Below, one piece after another: positions 44,927 through 54,817 of a DNA stretch of 64,000 nucleotides (positions are counted from its first letter, which is position 1; each line of letters begins with the position of its first letter). The stretch spans positions 1-64,000 of the forward strand of contig CAYVUB010000004.1 in the NCBI GenBank assembly GCA_964454675.1, given 5' to 3'. The translations under genes and the position numbers were made by a program. The DNA comes from CAYVUB01 sp964454675 (GTDB taxonomy: Bacteria > Bacteroidota > Bacteroidia > Flavobacteriales > Flavobacteriaceae). Below the pieces are notes generated by a model, which was not told the DNA's origin, did not search any database, and worked only from the letters and a program-made list of their open reading frames with translations.

Positions 44927-45312
44927 TGGAAGTAATTCACAAAATTGGCCGTAGAAAAACGGCTGTTGCTCGTGCGTATGTTGCCCAAGGAAGCGGCAAG
45001 ATAACTATTAATAAAAAGGACGTAGCTGTTTATTTTCCTACTGCGGCATTGCAGTACAAAGTAAACCAACCATTGGCTATGACTAACAATGAAGGCAACT
45101 TTGATATTACTATCAATGTATATGGCGGTGGTGTTACCGGCCAGGCAGAAGCTGTACGTTTGGCATTATCTCGTGCAATGTGCGAAGTAGCAACAGAAAA
45201 CAGAGGCATCTTAAAACCCGAAGGCCTTTTAACCAGAGATCCAAGAATGGTAGAGCGTAAAAAATTCGGTCAGAAAAAAGCGCGTAAGAAATTCCAGTTC
45301 TCTAAACGTTAA
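44926..45312 (+). CDS. rpsI: 30S ribosomal protein S9
   Basis: A 128-residue S9 beginning [19 protein letters not shown] and ending RKKFQFSKR, the conserved tail that reaches the decoding centre. It overlaps rplM by one base, the universal rplM-rpsI pair. Confidence 0.97.
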   Translation: MEVIHKIGRRKTAVARAYVAQGSGKITINKKDVAVYFPTAALQYKVNQPLAMTNNEGNFDITINVYGGGVTGQAEAVRLALSRAMCEVATENRGILKPEGLLTRDPRMVERKKFGQKKARKKFQFSKR

Positions 45313-45315
45313 AAC

Positions 45316-45338
45316 GATTCCCAACTTGATTGGGAATC
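45316..45338. terminator. GATTCCCAA...TTGGGAATC hairpin after rpsI
   Basis: A perfect 9-bp stem (45316-45324 / 45330-45338) with a 5-nt loop, 3 bp past the rpsI stop and without a T-run. Same style as the hairpins near 1015 and 3700. Confidence 0.55.
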
Positions 45339-45540
45339 TCATGAAGAGCATCTCAATCTTGTTGAAACCAAAACAAATTTTAAAAACTACTGAAAGAAGT
45401 TCAGTAATTAATTAACCCAGTTATTGTTGTCCATGTTCATAATTAAAAAGAACAGGATTTAGTTTAGCATCTAAATGAAGCCAAAAGCTAACCGCTAAAT
45501 GGAACATTGCTAATTCAACAGAACGTAAACTATTACAAAA
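45339..45540. other. rpsB leader region
   Basis: About 200 bp before rpsB with no gene. S2 leaders are regulated in some bacteria; I see no compact structure here that I can defend, and no good promoter match. Confidence 0.4.
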
Positions 45541-46326
45541 ATGGCAAAAGTAGAAGTAAAAGACTTACTTGAAGCAGGTGTACATTTTGGTCACTTGACC
45601 CGTAAGTGGGACCCGAACATGGCTCCTTACATTTATATGGAACGTAACGGTATCCATATCATCAATCTTTACAAAACAGCAGCAAAAATTGAAGAAAGCG
45701 CACAAGCACTTCATAAAATTGCAGCTTCCGGAAAGAAAATTTTATTTGTAGCTACAAAAAAACAAGCTAAAGATATCGTAGCAGAAAAAGCAGGAGCAGT
45801 ATCTATGCCTTACATCACAGAAAGATGGCCGGGCGGGATGTTAACCAACTTTGTAACTATCAGAAAAGCTGTTAAGAAAATGGCTTCTATTGATAAGATG
45901 AAAAAAGACGGGACATTCTTAACACTGTCTAAAAAAGAACGTTTACAAGTTGACCGTTTAAGAGCTAAGTTGGAAAAAAACTTAGGTTCTATTGCCGATA
46001 TGACCCGACTACCGGGCGCTTTGTTTGTTGTGGACATCAAACGTGAGCATATCGCCATCAAAGAAGCACAAAAATTAAACATTCCAATCTTTGCAATGGT
46101 GGATACAAATTCAGACCCTCGTCAGGTTGATTATGTGATTCCTGCAAACGATGACGCTTCAAAATCTATAGATAAAATATTATCACTTATCTCTGCATCT
46201 ATCGCCGACGGCTTGACCGAACGTAAATCGGACAAAACCGAAAAAGAGGCTACAGACGAAAAAGAAGCTAAACCGGAAAAAAAATCAGCAGTAAAAGCAA
46301 CAGTAGCTGCCGAAGAAGAAGAATAA
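45541..46326 (+). CDS. rpsB: 30S ribosomal protein S2
   Basis: A 261-residue S2 with the conserved start VKDLLEAGVHFGHLTRKWDPNM, the core YITERWPGGMLTNF and VDTNSDPRQVDYVIPANDDA. The last 40 residues are a charged Lys/Glu/Ala tail. It leads the rpsB-tsf pair. Confidence 0.97.
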   Translation: MAKVEVKDLLEAGVHFGHLTRKWDPNMAPYIYMERNGIHIINLYKTAAKIEESAQALHKIAASGKKILFVATKKQAKDIVAEKAGAVSMPYITERWPGGMLTNFVTIRKAVKKMASIDKMKKDGTFLTLSKKERLQVDRLRAKLEKNLGSIADMTRLPGALFVVDIKREHIAIKEAQKLNIPIFAMVDTNSDPRQVDYVIPANDDASKSIDKILSLISASIADGLTERKSDKTEKEATDEKEAKPEKKSAVKATVAAEEEE

Positions 46327-46349
46327 ATAACAATTTCACAACATAAATT

Positions 46350-46399
46350 AAGTCGTTTAGTTCTTTTCTTTGCCGAAAAATAATTGAACGACTTTTTTT
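46350..46399 (+). terminator. Hairpin with T-run between rpsB and tsf
   Basis: AAGTCGTT (46350-46357) pairs with AACGACTT (46387-46394), followed by a run of T. The loop can form an inner stem. It probably ends or attenuates the rpsB transcript before tsf. Confidence 0.75.
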
Positions 46400-46421
46400 A
46401 ATAAATACATTTTTAGAAATC

Positions 46422-47243
46422 ATGACAAATATAACAGCTGCAGACGTAAACAAGCTAAGACAAATAACCGGCGCAGGTATGATGGACTGCAAAAAAGCTT
46501 TGGTTGAAGCCGAAGGCGATTTTGACAAAGCCATTGAAGTATTACGTAAAAAAGGACAAAAAGTTGCTGCCAACAGAGCAGACAGAGAATCAACCGAAGG
46601 TGCTGCAATCGCTAAAATAAACAGTGCTGCAAACGCAGGTGTAGCAATCGTTTTGGGTTGCGAAACAGACTTTGTAGGTAAAAACGAAACCTTTGTAAAC
46701 TTAGCAAATGAACTGGCCGAGTTAGCTTTAAACTACGCCTCTAAAGAAGAGTTTTTGGCGGCAAACTTTGGCGGCATCACAGTTGCCGAAAAATTAATCG
46801 AGCAAACCGGAGTTATCGGAGAAAAAATAGACATCAATGCTTTTGAAAAAATCGAAGCGCCATTTGTAGGCTCATACATTCATGCAGGTAACAAAATCGC
46901 TACCTTGGTAGGATTGTCTGCAAATGTTGCCGGTGCAGATGTCGTGGCAAAAGATGTGGCTATGCAGGCTGCTGCAATGAACCCAATTGCACTTAATGAA
47001 GCTGGTGTTGATGCATCAATCATTGAAAAAGAAATCGAAATTGCTAAAGATTTGTTACGTCAAGAAGGAAAACCGGAAGCTATGTTAGAGAACATTGCCA
47101 AAGGAAAAATTCAACGTTTCTTTAAAGACAATACTTTGGTAAATCAAGATTTTATTAAAGACAGCAAATTAAGCGTATCACAATACGTTAAATCTATAGG
47201 AAATGTTGAGGTTATTGACTTTAAGCGTGTAGCTTTAGGTTAA
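46422..47243 (+). CDS. tsf: Translation elongation factor Ts
   Basis: A 273-residue nucleotide-exchange factor for EF-Tu. The N-terminal UBA-like domain shows LRQITGAGMMDCKKALVEAEGDFDKAIEVLR, then the core begins with the usual GCETDFVGKNE. The remainder is the usual core with C-terminal module. It follows rpsB, separated by the hairpin at 46350-46399. Confidence 0.97.
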   Translation: MTNITAADVNKLRQITGAGMMDCKKALVEAEGDFDKAIEVLRKKGQKVAANRADRESTEGAAIAKINSAANAGVAIVLGCETDFVGKNETFVNLANELAELALNYASKEEFLAANFGGITVAEKLIEQTGVIGEKIDINAFEKIEAPFVGSYIHAGNKIATLVGLSANVAGADVVAKDVAMQAAAMNPIALNEAGVDASIIEKEIEIAKDLLRQEGKPEAMLENIAKGKIQRFFKDNTLVNQDFIKDSKLSVSQYVKSIGNVEVIDFKRVALG

Positions 47244-47267
47244 TATAAACCTTGCAAACCTTAAAAA

Positions 47268-47311
47268 AACTTCTCACCCGATGACCAATTGGGATTGAGA
47301 AGTTTTTTTTT
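47268..47311 (+). terminator. Terminator after tsf
   Basis: AACTTCTCA (47268-47276) pairs with TGAGAAGTT (47296-47304), with additional CCC/GGG pairing inside, followed by a T-run. The pyrH promoter begins in the T-run. Confidence 0.85.
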
Positions 47312-47339
47312 GAACCAAAACAAAAAAAATGTAGTTTTG
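47310..47339 (+). promoter_or_regulatory. Promoter of pyrH-frr
   Basis: TTG (47310-47312), a 19-bp spacer and TAGTTTTG (47332-47339) match the flavobacterial consensus. Confidence 0.75.
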
Positions 47340-47382
47340 TCAAACCTTGTTCCTGTGTTAACAGAAATCTCATCAAAAATTT

Positions 47383-48093
47383 ATGAAATATAAAAGAATC
47401 CTTTTAAAACTTTCCGGTGAAGCCTTAATGGGAAGCCGCCAGTACGGTATTGACCCGCAGCGATTGGCAGAATATGCCGAAGATATAAAAACCATTACAG
47501 ACAAAGGCGTTCAGGTTGCAATTGTCATTGGCGGCGGAAATATTTTCAGAGGTTTGGCAGGAGCAAGCAACGGTATGGATCGCGTACAAGGCGACCACAT
47601 GGGAATGCTGGCAACAGTCATCAACGGCCTGGCACTGCAAAGCGCACTTGAAGATGCCGGTGTGCCAACACGGTTACAATCTGCCGTACACATCAATCAG
47701 GTAGCAGAGCCTTTTATACGTCGCAAAGCCATGCGCCATCTGGAAAAAGGACGTGTTGTTATTTTTGGCGGCGGCACAGGAAACCCTTATTTTACCACAG
47801 ATTCTGCAGCCGTTTTAAGAGCTATTGAAATTGAAGCCGATGTTATTTTAAAAGGAACACGTGTTGACGGAATTTACAATGCCGACCCCGAAAAAGACCT
47901 CACGGCCGTAAAATTTGACCACATAACCTTTGAAGATGTATTGCGTAAAGGCTTGAAAGTCATGGATACAACAGCATTTACATTAAGCCGGGAAAACGAA
48001 TTGCCTATTATTGTTTTTGACATGAACAAACAAGGCAACCTGCTTAAAGTGGTTTCCGGAGAAAACATAGGAACAAAAGTAAACCTGCAATAA
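47383..48093 (+). CDS. pyrH: UMP kinase
   Basis: A 236-residue hexameric UMP kinase of the amino-acid kinase fold. Visible motifs are [13 protein letters not shown] at the start, [10 protein letters not shown] near 52, [16 protein letters not shown] near 130 and [15 protein letters not shown] near 160. It supplies UDP for nucleotide synthesis. It precedes frr by 44 bp, the standard order. Confidence 0.97.
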   Translation: MKYKRILLKLSGEALMGSRQYGIDPQRLAEYAEDIKTITDKGVQVAIVIGGGNIFRGLAGASNGMDRVQGDHMGMLATVINGLALQSALEDAGVPTRLQSAVHINQVAEPFIRRKAMRHLEKGRVVIFGGGTGNPYFTTDSAAVLRAIEIEADVILKGTRVDGIYNADPEKDLTAVKFDHITFEDVLRKGLKVMDTTAFTLSRENELPIIVFDMNKQGNLLKVVSGENIGTKVNLQ

Positions 48094-48137
48094 CTGTTTG
48101 GCTTACTTTTTGAAACTATCACAATAATTTTAAACAT

Positions 48138-48701
48138 TTGATGATGAACGAAGACATTCAATTTATATTAGACAGTGCAAAAGAATCAATGGATAATGCC
48201 ATTAAGCACCTTGAAAAACAATTTGCAAACATCAGGGCAGGAAAAGCAAGCCCGGCAATGTTAGGGAGCGTTTTAGTAAACTATTACGGCTCGCCTACAC
48301 CATTACATCAAGTTGCTAACGTCAATACACCCGACGGAAGGACTATTACCGTGCAACCCTGGGAAAAAAGCATGTTTCAGGAAATTGAGAAAGGCATTCA
48401 AATTGCCAATCTTGGATTTAACCCAATGAATAATGGTGAAGTTATTATCATAAGTGTACCGCCATTAACAGAAGAACGCCGTCGTGAGCTTGCAAAACAA
48501 GCAAAATCTGAAGCCGAAGATGCTAAAATAGGTATAAGAAGCGCACGTAAAGATGCCAATACCGAAATCAAAAAATTAGAAGACGTATCTGAAGACCTGC
48601 AAAAAGATGCTGAAAACAGCGTGCAACAATTAACAGATAAATACGTTAAAAAAATTGATGATCTCTTAGAAATTAAAGAAAAAGAAATCATGACCGTATA
48701 A
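48138..48701 (+). CDS. frr: Ribosome recycling factor
   Basis: A 187-residue factor that, with EF-G, splits post-termination ribosomes. The conserved helical segments include NIRAGKASPAMLGSVLVNYYGSPTPL-type residues near 31-55 (FANIRAGKASPAML), RRRELAKQAKSEAEDAKIGI and the C-terminal YVKKIDDLLEIKEKEIM. Two adjacent ATG codons (48138, 48141) could start it. It ends just before a terminator. Confidence 0.96.
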   Translation: MMMNEDIQFILDSAKESMDNAIKHLEKQFANIRAGKASPAMLGSVLVNYYGSPTPLHQVANVNTPDGRTITVQPWEKSMFQEIEKGIQIANLGFNPMNNGEVIIISVPPLTEERRRELAKQAKSEAEDAKIGIRSARKDANTEIKKLEDVSEDLQKDAENSVQQLTDKYVKKIDDLLEIKEKEIMTV

Positions 48702-48705
48702 TAGT

Positions 48706-48732
48706 AAAGCGACTTAAATGTCGCTTTTTTTT
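48706..48732 (+). terminator. Terminator after frr
   Basis: AAAGCGAC (48706-48713) pairs perfectly with GTCGCTTT (48720-48727) around a 6-nt loop and runs into eight T. Confidence 0.88.
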
Positions 48733-48767
48733 AAATAGTTGTTTCTTAAAACCCTCTATTCCCTTTG

Positions 48768-50045
48768 GTGCTCAGACTCTTTTTTACCACCTTTTTTATA
48801 TGTTGTTTCTTCCGGAGTGAGTCACAAACAAATCCTTCATCAAGAGATTCTGTCAAGGCAGTGCAGGATTCCATAAAAAAAATAGAGTTTGTAAAACAAT
48901 TAGGCAACGGTTATTTGCCGTTATCGGTTTTTAATCTGGATTTAAGATACCTTGTAAAATTTAACCAATATGAAGGTTTCAGGACGGGATTGGGCGGCAC
49001 TACCAATGATTTTTTATCAGAAAAATTCAGGATTAACGGGTATGTAGTTTACGGGTTTAAAGATGAAGCGTTTAAGTATAGTGTTAGCGGTGGCGTAAGG
49101 GTTTTTCCAAAAACCGAAACATGGATAAATGCCACTTATACGTATGATTTACAGGAAACCGGAAGTTCCGGTTTTTTGACGGATAAGCGTTTTTTTCAAC
49201 TGTTCGAACCACGATTGTTAAACATCAATTTGTTTCATTATCACACGACAAAATCCATTTCGGCAGAACATAAGTTTTCAAATCATTTGCTCAGCGAAAC
49301 GCAGTTATCAACCAGCTATATTAACCCGACATATAACTACAATTATCTTCTTGACGGAAAAAGTTACAGCAGTTATGACCTGAGCATTGCAAAAATGTCT
49401 TTACAATGGAATCCGTTCAGTAAGTATGAGCTGATAAAAAATAAAATAACCGAAACCAAAGAAGGTTACCCCAAGTTTACCCTTCAGTATGCACAAAGTA
49501 TAAAAGGACTTTTGGATGGCGATTTTAATTTTTACAAAGTAGATTTCAGGACTGTTCACAGATTTAATCACGGCAAACCATCGTTTACAGAAGCAACCTT
49601 AACATCGGGGCTGGCTTATGGCGACACACCGTTAACACACTTGTATCACGCCTACCCCAATAATATAAGCAAAGCAACCATTATGCAGCGTTTTTCGGTG
49701 GCAGGTATCAACAGCTTTGAAACCATGTATTTTAATGAGTTTTTTTCTGATAAGTTTACAACCCTTCAGTTAAAGCACTTTTTCAAACCATTTAATATTA
49801 CAAATCATTTTAAGCCGCAGTTGGTTTTGATATCACGCTATGCCGTAGGTAATATGAGTAATATAGAAAGGCATCAAAACAGACATTTTGAAACTCTGGA
49901 AAAAGGCTACCTTGAGTCGGGTTTTGAAATCAATAAGCTGCTATTGGGGTTTGGAGCAAGTTTTGCTTACCGCTATGGTGCGTATCACTTACCGGAATTT
50001 GAAGATAATTTTGCGTTTAAATTTACTTTTAATTTAAGTTTATAA
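48768..50045 (+). CDS. Outer-membrane beta-barrel protein, DUF5686-like C-terminal half
   Basis: A 425-residue protein with a signal-like N-terminus (LRLFFTTFFICCFFRSESQ) and a long beta-rich domain. The barrel motifs (YGFKDEAFKYSVSGGVRVFPKTETWI, GFGASFAYRYGAYHLPEFEDNFAFKF) resemble the C-terminal barrel of DUF5686/carboxypeptidase-regulatory proteins, which in flavobacteria are about twice this length. No ATG exists: the frame opens after a stop at 48747-48749 and offers only TTG 48765 or GTG 48768. Either a naturally short form or a gene that lost its first half. Confidence 0.7.
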   Translation: MLRLFFTTFFICCFFRSESQTNPSSRDSVKAVQDSIKKIEFVKQLGNGYLPLSVFNLDLRYLVKFNQYEGFRTGLGGTTNDFLSEKFRINGYVVYGFKDEAFKYSVSGGVRVFPKTETWINATYTYDLQETGSSGFLTDKRFFQLFEPRLLNINLFHYHTTKSISAEHKFSNHLLSETQLSTSYINPTYNYNYLLDGKSYSSYDLSIAKMSLQWNPFSKYELIKNKITETKEGYPKFTLQYAQSIKGLLDGDFNFYKVDFRTVHRFNHGKPSFTEATLTSGLAYGDTPLTHLYHAYPNNISKATIMQRFSVAGINSFETMYFNEFFSDKFTTLQLKHFFKPFNITNHFKPQLVLISRYAVGNMSNIERHQNRHFETLEKGYLESGFEINKLLLGFGASFAYRYGAYHLPEFEDNFAFKFTFNLSL

Positions 50046-50093
50046 TTTCCGGATATAAATCTGTATTTGAATACCATATTCTCAGCTTTTTTC

Positions 50094-50101
50094 TACCTTT
50101 G
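50094..50101 (+). promoter_or_regulatory. TACCTTTG -7 box before the exporter gene
   Basis: Matches TAnnTTTG, 17 bp before the ATG; a TTG lies 24 bp upstream (50067-50069), slightly long for the consensus. Confidence 0.45.
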
Positions 50102-50118
50102 CAGCTTCTATTATTCTT

Positions 50119-52509
50119 ATGCTTAAACTTTTTACTACCGGATTCTGGGAAGCTGTTGCGCGATTGATTTTACGTAATAAAATTGCCATACTTATCATCA
50201 TTGCCATAGCGACGCTTTTATTAAGCTTGCAGTGGAAAAACATACGGTTTACACATACCGAGGCCAATTTGCTGCCGGAAGACCATGAGATAAATGTCGC
50301 TTATAGTGAGTTTTTGAAGATTTTTGGTGAAGAAGGCAATCTTGTGGTGCTTGGTATCAAAGATTCTACACTATTTACGGTTGAAAAATTGAATGCGTGG
50401 AACAAGCTATCAGAAAGTTTTAAGACTTATGACGAAGTTGAAACCGTACTTTCTATTAAAAGCTTACAAAAGCTCATAAAGAATACCGATAAAGAAACCT
50501 TTGAATTAGAACCATTCATCAAGGATTCCATCACAACAATTGCAGAAATTGAGATGCTGCAATATGAATTATTTGAAAAATATCCGTTTTACGATAATTT
50601 TTTATTCAATAAAGAAACCAAAACCATCCGTACAGCTATTTATCTTGATAAAGATATTGTTAACACATCTGCAAGAAAAGATTTTATCATTGATGTATTA
50701 AAGGCAAAAGTGGATGCTTTTGAAAAAGAGCACAATATGGATGTGCGTGTTTCGGGAATGCCATACATTAGGACGCTCAATGCGCAAAGCATTGTTGATG
50801 AAATAGGGCTTTTTATTGGTGCGGCATTATTAGTAACATCATTGATTTTCTTTTTCTTTTTCAGGTCGTTTAGGGCAACGTTTATTTCCATTGTTGTGGT
50901 TTGTATAGGCGTGATGTGGACGTTCGGGATTATCGGGTTGCTCAATTATGAAATTACGGTTTTAACAGCGATAATTCCGCCGTTAATCATCGTTATCGGG
51001 ATTCCCAATTGTGTGTTTCTAATCAATAAATACCAACACGAAGTTATAGCACACGGTAATAAGGTCAAATCACTGCAACGGGTTATCACAAAAGTAGGAA
51101 ACGCTACTTTGATGACCAATTTTACAACAGCCTGTGGTTTTGCAACTTTTATGCTTATTGAAAGTAAACTTTTAAATGAGTTTGGTATTGTTGCCTCGTT
51201 GAGCGTTATGGGGATTTTTATATTGTGTATTCTTATAATTCCTATTATTTACACTTTTTTACCACATCCTAAAGACCGGCATTTAGAACATTTAAATAAG
51301 CGCTGGATAGGTGGTTTTGTAAACTGGATAGAACGATTGGTCAGGGAGCATCGCATTGCCATTTATTTTACATCAATTATAGTACTGGTTTTAAGCATTG
51401 TTGGAATATATCAAATAAAGATTTCGGGAAGTTTAATTGAAGATATGCCCCAACAAACCGAGTTTTTCCAGGATATCCGCTTTTTTGAAGAAGAATTTAA
51501 CGGCGTAATGCCTTTGGAAATTATGGTTGATACCAAGCGTAAAAAAGGCGTGATGACGTTAAGCACATTAAAGCGTATGAATGAGCTTGAAGAACTTATC
51601 AACGAAATCCCCGAGCTTTCACGACCGGTTTCTGTAGTGAGTTTGGTTAAATACTCAAAACAAGCATATTATAACGGCAACCCAAAATATTACCAGTTAC
51701 CTACAAGTCAGGAAAACAGTTTCATTTTATCGTATGCCAAAAATTCATCGTCAAATGTAGATTTGCTTAAAAGTTTTGTTGACAGCACAGGCCGGTATGC
51801 CCGTATCACAACCTTTATGAAAGATATTGGTACAGATAAAATGAAAGACATTGAAGATGACCTTCAAGACAAAATAAACAAAGTATTCCCTGCCGAAAAT
51901 TACAGTGTTACCATGACAGGAAAAGCATTGTTGTTCCAGAAAGGCACCAGCTATCTGGTAAAAAACCTCATCATATCATTGGCCCTGGCAATTTTATTGA
52001 TATCATTGTTTATGGCGTATATGTTCAGGTCTTTCAGGATGATTTTGGTATCATTAATCCCTAATATTTTGCCGTTATTCATTACGGCAGGACTTATGGG
52101 ATATGTAGGTGTTCCGTTAAAGCCGTCCACAATTTTGGTGTTCAGTATTGCTTTTGGTATTTCGGTAGATGACACCATTCACTTTTTGGCAAAATACAGA
52201 CAAGAATTGATAGCCAATAACTGGAAAATCAGAAAATCGGTGTATGCTGCTTTGCGTGAAACCGGTATCAGTATGTTTTATACGTCAATAGTATTGTTTT
52301 TCGGGTTTTCGGTATTTATCATATCAAGCTTTGGCGGTACAGTGGCGTTAGGTGCTTTAGTTTCCATAACATTACTATTCGCTATGTTGTCTAATTTATT
52401 ATTGTTGCCGTCGCTATTATTGTCTTTAGAGCGCATAATTGCTAATAAAGAAGTCCTGAAAGAGCCAAGCATCAATATTATTCCGGAAGAAGATACTGTA
52501 GATGAATAA
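50119..52509 (+). CDS. MMPL/RND-superfamily exporter
   Basis: A 796-residue protein with twelve predicted membrane helices in two groups of six, each led by a single helix and a large periplasmic loop (about 45-225 and 430-590). GFATFMLIESK and SIAFGISVDDTIHFLAKYR contain the RND-type proton-relay Asp residues. The family exports lipids, hopanoids or related hydrophobic molecules; the cargo here is unknown. Codes an acidic C-terminal tail (EEDTVDE). It lies between a barrel protein and asnS. Confidence 0.92.
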   Translation: MLKLFTTGFWEAVARLILRNKIAILIIIAIATLLLSLQWKNIRFTHTEANLLPEDHEINVAYSEFLKIFGEEGNLVVLGIKDSTLFTVEKLNAWNKLSESFKTYDEVETVLSIKSLQKLIKNTDKETFELEPFIKDSITTIAEIEMLQYELFEKYPFYDNFLFNKETKTIRTAIYLDKDIVNTSARKDFIIDVLKAKVDAFEKEHNMDVRVSGMPYIRTLNAQSIVDEIGLFIGAALLVTSLIFFFFFRSFRATFISIVVVCIGVMWTFGIIGLLNYEITVLTAIIPPLIIVIGIPNCVFLINKYQHEVIAHGNKVKSLQRVITKVGNATLMTNFTTACGFATFMLIESKLLNEFGIVASLSVMGIFILCILIIPIIYTFLPHPKDRHLEHLNKRWIGGFVNWIERLVREHRIAIYFTSIIVLVLSIVGIYQIKISGSLIEDMPQQTEFFQDIRFFEEEFNGVMPLEIMVDTKRKKGVMTLSTLKRMNELEELINEIPELSRPVSVVSLVKYSKQAYYNGNPKYYQLPTSQENSFILSYAKNSSSNVDLLKSFVDSTGRYARITTFMKDIGTDKMKDIEDDLQDKINKVFPAENYSVTMTGKALLFQKGTSYLVKNLIISLALAILLISLFMAYMFRSFRMILVSLIPNILPLFITAGLMGYVGVPLKPSTILVFSIAFGISVDDTIHFLAKYRQELIANNWKIRKSVYAALRETGISMFYTSIVLFFGFSVFIISSFGGTVALGALVSITLLFAMLSNLLLLPSLLLSLERIIANKEVLKEPSINIIPEEDTVDE

Positions 52510-52628
52510 ATCAAATTTCATATTCATATTCCATTCATTTTACCATTAAGAAGTTAAGCCATTTAAGGTTTTCATTAAGCAATTCTTAAGGTTTCTTAAT
52601 TTCTTAATGTTTTTTTAGAATTTGTAAT

Positions 52629-52660
52629 TTGAATTTTGATACTTGAAACCTTTATCTTTG
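52629..52660 (+). promoter_or_regulatory. Promoter of asnS
   Basis: TTG (52629-52631), a 21-bp spacer and TATCTTTG (52653-52660) match the flavobacterial consensus, 20 bp before the asnS ATG. Confidence 0.68.
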
Positions 52661-52680
52661 CACACTTAAATTCATAAACA

Positions 52681-54114
52681 ATGACGTCACAAACCGTTTC
52701 AGGATTATTAAAAACAGAAGCTAAGTCTCAGGATATAGACATCAAAGGTTGGGTTCGCACGTTCAGAGCCAACCGTTTTATTGCCTTAAATGATGGTTCA
52801 ACACTTCAAAACATTCAATGCGTTGTCGATTTTGAAAACACAGATGAAGCTACATTGAAGCGCATCACAACCGGAGCAGCCGTTCATATAAAAGGGCAAT
52901 TAACAGAAAGTCAAGGTAAAGGTCAAAATGTGGAGATACAAGTTGATTCTATTACTATTCTTGGCGATTCAGATCCGGAAACCTATCCTATTCAACCTAA
53001 AAAGCACTCATTGGAGTTTTTAAGAGAGAATGCTCATTTGCGTACCCGCACCAATACGTTCAGTGCCGTGATGCGTGTACGTTCTACCTTGGCATTTGCT
53101 ATCCACAGATATTTTAATGAAAACGGATTTTATTATATGCATACGCCAATTATCACAGGTAGTGATGCTGAAGGTGCCGGCGAAATGTTTAGAGTAAGTA
53201 ATCTGGATGCCAAACATCCACCATTGAATGACGATGGAACAGTCAATTATAAAGATGATTTCTTCGGAAAAGAAACCAATTTGACGGTTTCCGGTCAGCT
53301 TGAAGCCGAAACTTATGCGATGGCACTTGGTAAAGTTTATACCTTTGGACCAACGTTTAGAGCCGAAAACTCAAACACGTCTCGCCATTTGGCCGAGTTT
53401 TGGATGATTGAGCCCGAAGTTGCCTTTATGGATTTGGCTGGAAATATGGATTTGGCTGAAGATTTCTTGAAGTACGTTTTAAATTATGTGCTTGAAACAA
53501 ATCGTGAAGATTTAGAATTTTTAGAGCAACGTTTAGCAGAAGAAGACAAAGGAAAACCACAAGCTGAACGCAGCGAAATGGGCTTAATTGACAAATTAAA
53601 ATTTGTGATTGACAACCATTTCAAACGCGTAAGCTATACGGAAGCCATTGATATTTTAAGAGAAAGCAAACCCAACAAGAAAAAGCAATTCAAATACCCA
53701 ATTAACGATTGGGGTGCCGATTTACAAAGTGAGCACGAGCGTTTTCTGGTAGAAAAACACTTTAATTGTCCGGTAATCTTGTTTGATTATCCGGCAAATA
53801 TCAAAGCGTTTTATATGCGTTTGAATGAAGATGGAAAAACCGTTCGCGCTATGGATATTTTATTTCCGGGTATTGGCGAAATGGTTGGAGGCTCACAACG
53901 TGAAGAGCGTCTGGATGTGCTTATAGAAAAAATGAAAACTTTAGACATTGACGAGAAAGAGCTTTGGTGGTACTTGGATTTACGCAAGTATGGTACCGCT
54001 GTTCATTCCGGATTTGGATTGGGATTTGAACGTTTGGTAATGTTTGCTACAGGCATGGGCAACATCAGAGACGTTATTCCTTACCCACGTACACCGCAAA
54101 ATGCAGAGTTTTAA
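52681..54114 (+). CDS. asnS: Asparaginyl-tRNA synthetase
   Basis: A 477-residue class IIb synthetase that charges tRNA-Asn. The N-terminal OB-fold anticodon domain occupies about 15-110 (GWVRTFRANRFIALNDGS). The catalytic domain has the class II motifs TFRAENSNTSRHLAEFWMIEPE (motif 2) and GLGFERLVMF (motif 3). The last codons (RTPQNAEF-stop) recur as a 23-bp copy 727 bp downstream, beyond an inserted kinase gene. Confidence 0.97.
   Translation: MTSQTVSGLLKTEAKSQDIDIKGWVRTFRANRFIALNDGSTLQNIQCVVDFENTDEATLKRITTGAAVHIKGQLTESQGKGQNVEIQVDSITILGDSDPETYPIQPKKHSLEFLRENAHLRTRTNTFSAVMRVRSTLAFAIHRYFNENGFYYMHTPIITGSDAEGAGEMFRVSNLDAKHPPLNDDGTVNYKDDFFGKETNLTVSGQLEAETYAMALGKVYTFGPTFRAENSNTSRHLAEFWMIEPEVAFMDLAGNMDLAEDFLKYVLNYVLETNREDLEFLEQRLAEEDKGKPQAERSEMGLIDKLKFVIDNHFKRVSYTEAIDILRESKPNKKKQFKYPINDWGADLQSEHERFLVEKHFNCPVILFDYPANIKAFYMRLNEDGKTVRAMDILFPGIGEMVGGSQREERLDVLIEKMKTLDIDEKELWWYLDLRKYGTAVHSGFGLGFERLVMFATGMGNIRDVIPYPRTPQNAEF
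54091..54113 (+). repeat. asnS tail, copy 1 (within asnS)
   Basis: Twenty-three bases starting ACACCGCAAAATGCAG that encode the end of AsnRS. They recur exactly at 54818-54840. Confidence 0.9.
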
Positions 54115-54165
54115 TGTTTTGGTCTGCAACTAAAAAAGTTGTACTTTTAAAGCAATGATTTTTTA

Positions 54166-54801
54166 ATGAAAACTATTAAAGATGAACTACAACATATCAT
54201 TCTCGGAAATGAACCGTCTGGCAACTCGAATACACTTAAAAAAATCAGGGATTTCCTTAGAGAAAATGCGGAAACAAGCATCAACGCTCAAAAAAAACAG
54301 TACCTCAAAAGTGAAGAAGCAGCAAAACTGATTGCTTTTGCCGAAAGTGAAGATTTATTTTACAACGGTAATATAAACGAAGAACATTTTATTAGTGCAG
54401 GTGCAGAACAGCGTGTTTACCGCTATGACGATTTTAATGTTATAAAAACGAACGACAGTATTTTTTACGAGTATTGGCTGGACTATTTTAACAGTTTGCT
54501 TCTTCATAATTATTTTTTCCCTTCTACGGTATATAGTTTTTTAGGATTTAAAATAATAGACAATCGTTTACATGCTGTTGTCAAGCAAGAATTTATTGTA
54601 GCTTCTGAACACACAAACCTTGCTGTTGTGAAACAGTTTTTAGCCCACAACGGATTTCAAAATACCCGAAATAACGACTATATTAATCCACAGTTAGGTA
54701 TTATATTTGAAGATTTGCACGATGAAAATGTACTTTCGGATAAAGGTGTTTTGTTTTTTATTGATACGGTATTTTACCTTACAGAAGATTTTTATAAATA
54801 A
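54166..54801 (+). CDS. Kinase-like domain protein of the polyvalent-protein type
   Basis: A 211-residue protein resembling the small kinase domain found in phage and conjugative-element polyvalent proteins. Visible parts are GAEQRVYRYDDFNVIKTND (nucleotide-binding region), YEYWLDYFNSLLLHNYFFP, VVKQEFI, and the catalytic-loop-like EDLHDEN (182-188) with IDT (199-201) in place of DFG. These domains normally occur inside large mobile-element proteins; here it is a free-standing gene, placed directly after asnS within the insert. Confidence 0.78.
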   Translation: MKTIKDELQHIILGNEPSGNSNTLKKIRDFLRENAETSINAQKKQYLKSEEAAKLIAFAESEDLFYNGNINEEHFISAGAEQRVYRYDDFNVIKTNDSIFYEYWLDYFNSLLLHNYFFPSTVYSFLGFKIIDNRLHAVVKQEFIVASEHTNLAVVKQFLAHNGFQNTRNNDYINPQLGIIFEDLHDENVLSDKGVLFFIDTVFYLTEDFYK

Positions 54802-54817
54802 AATTTTGTTTCCGAAA

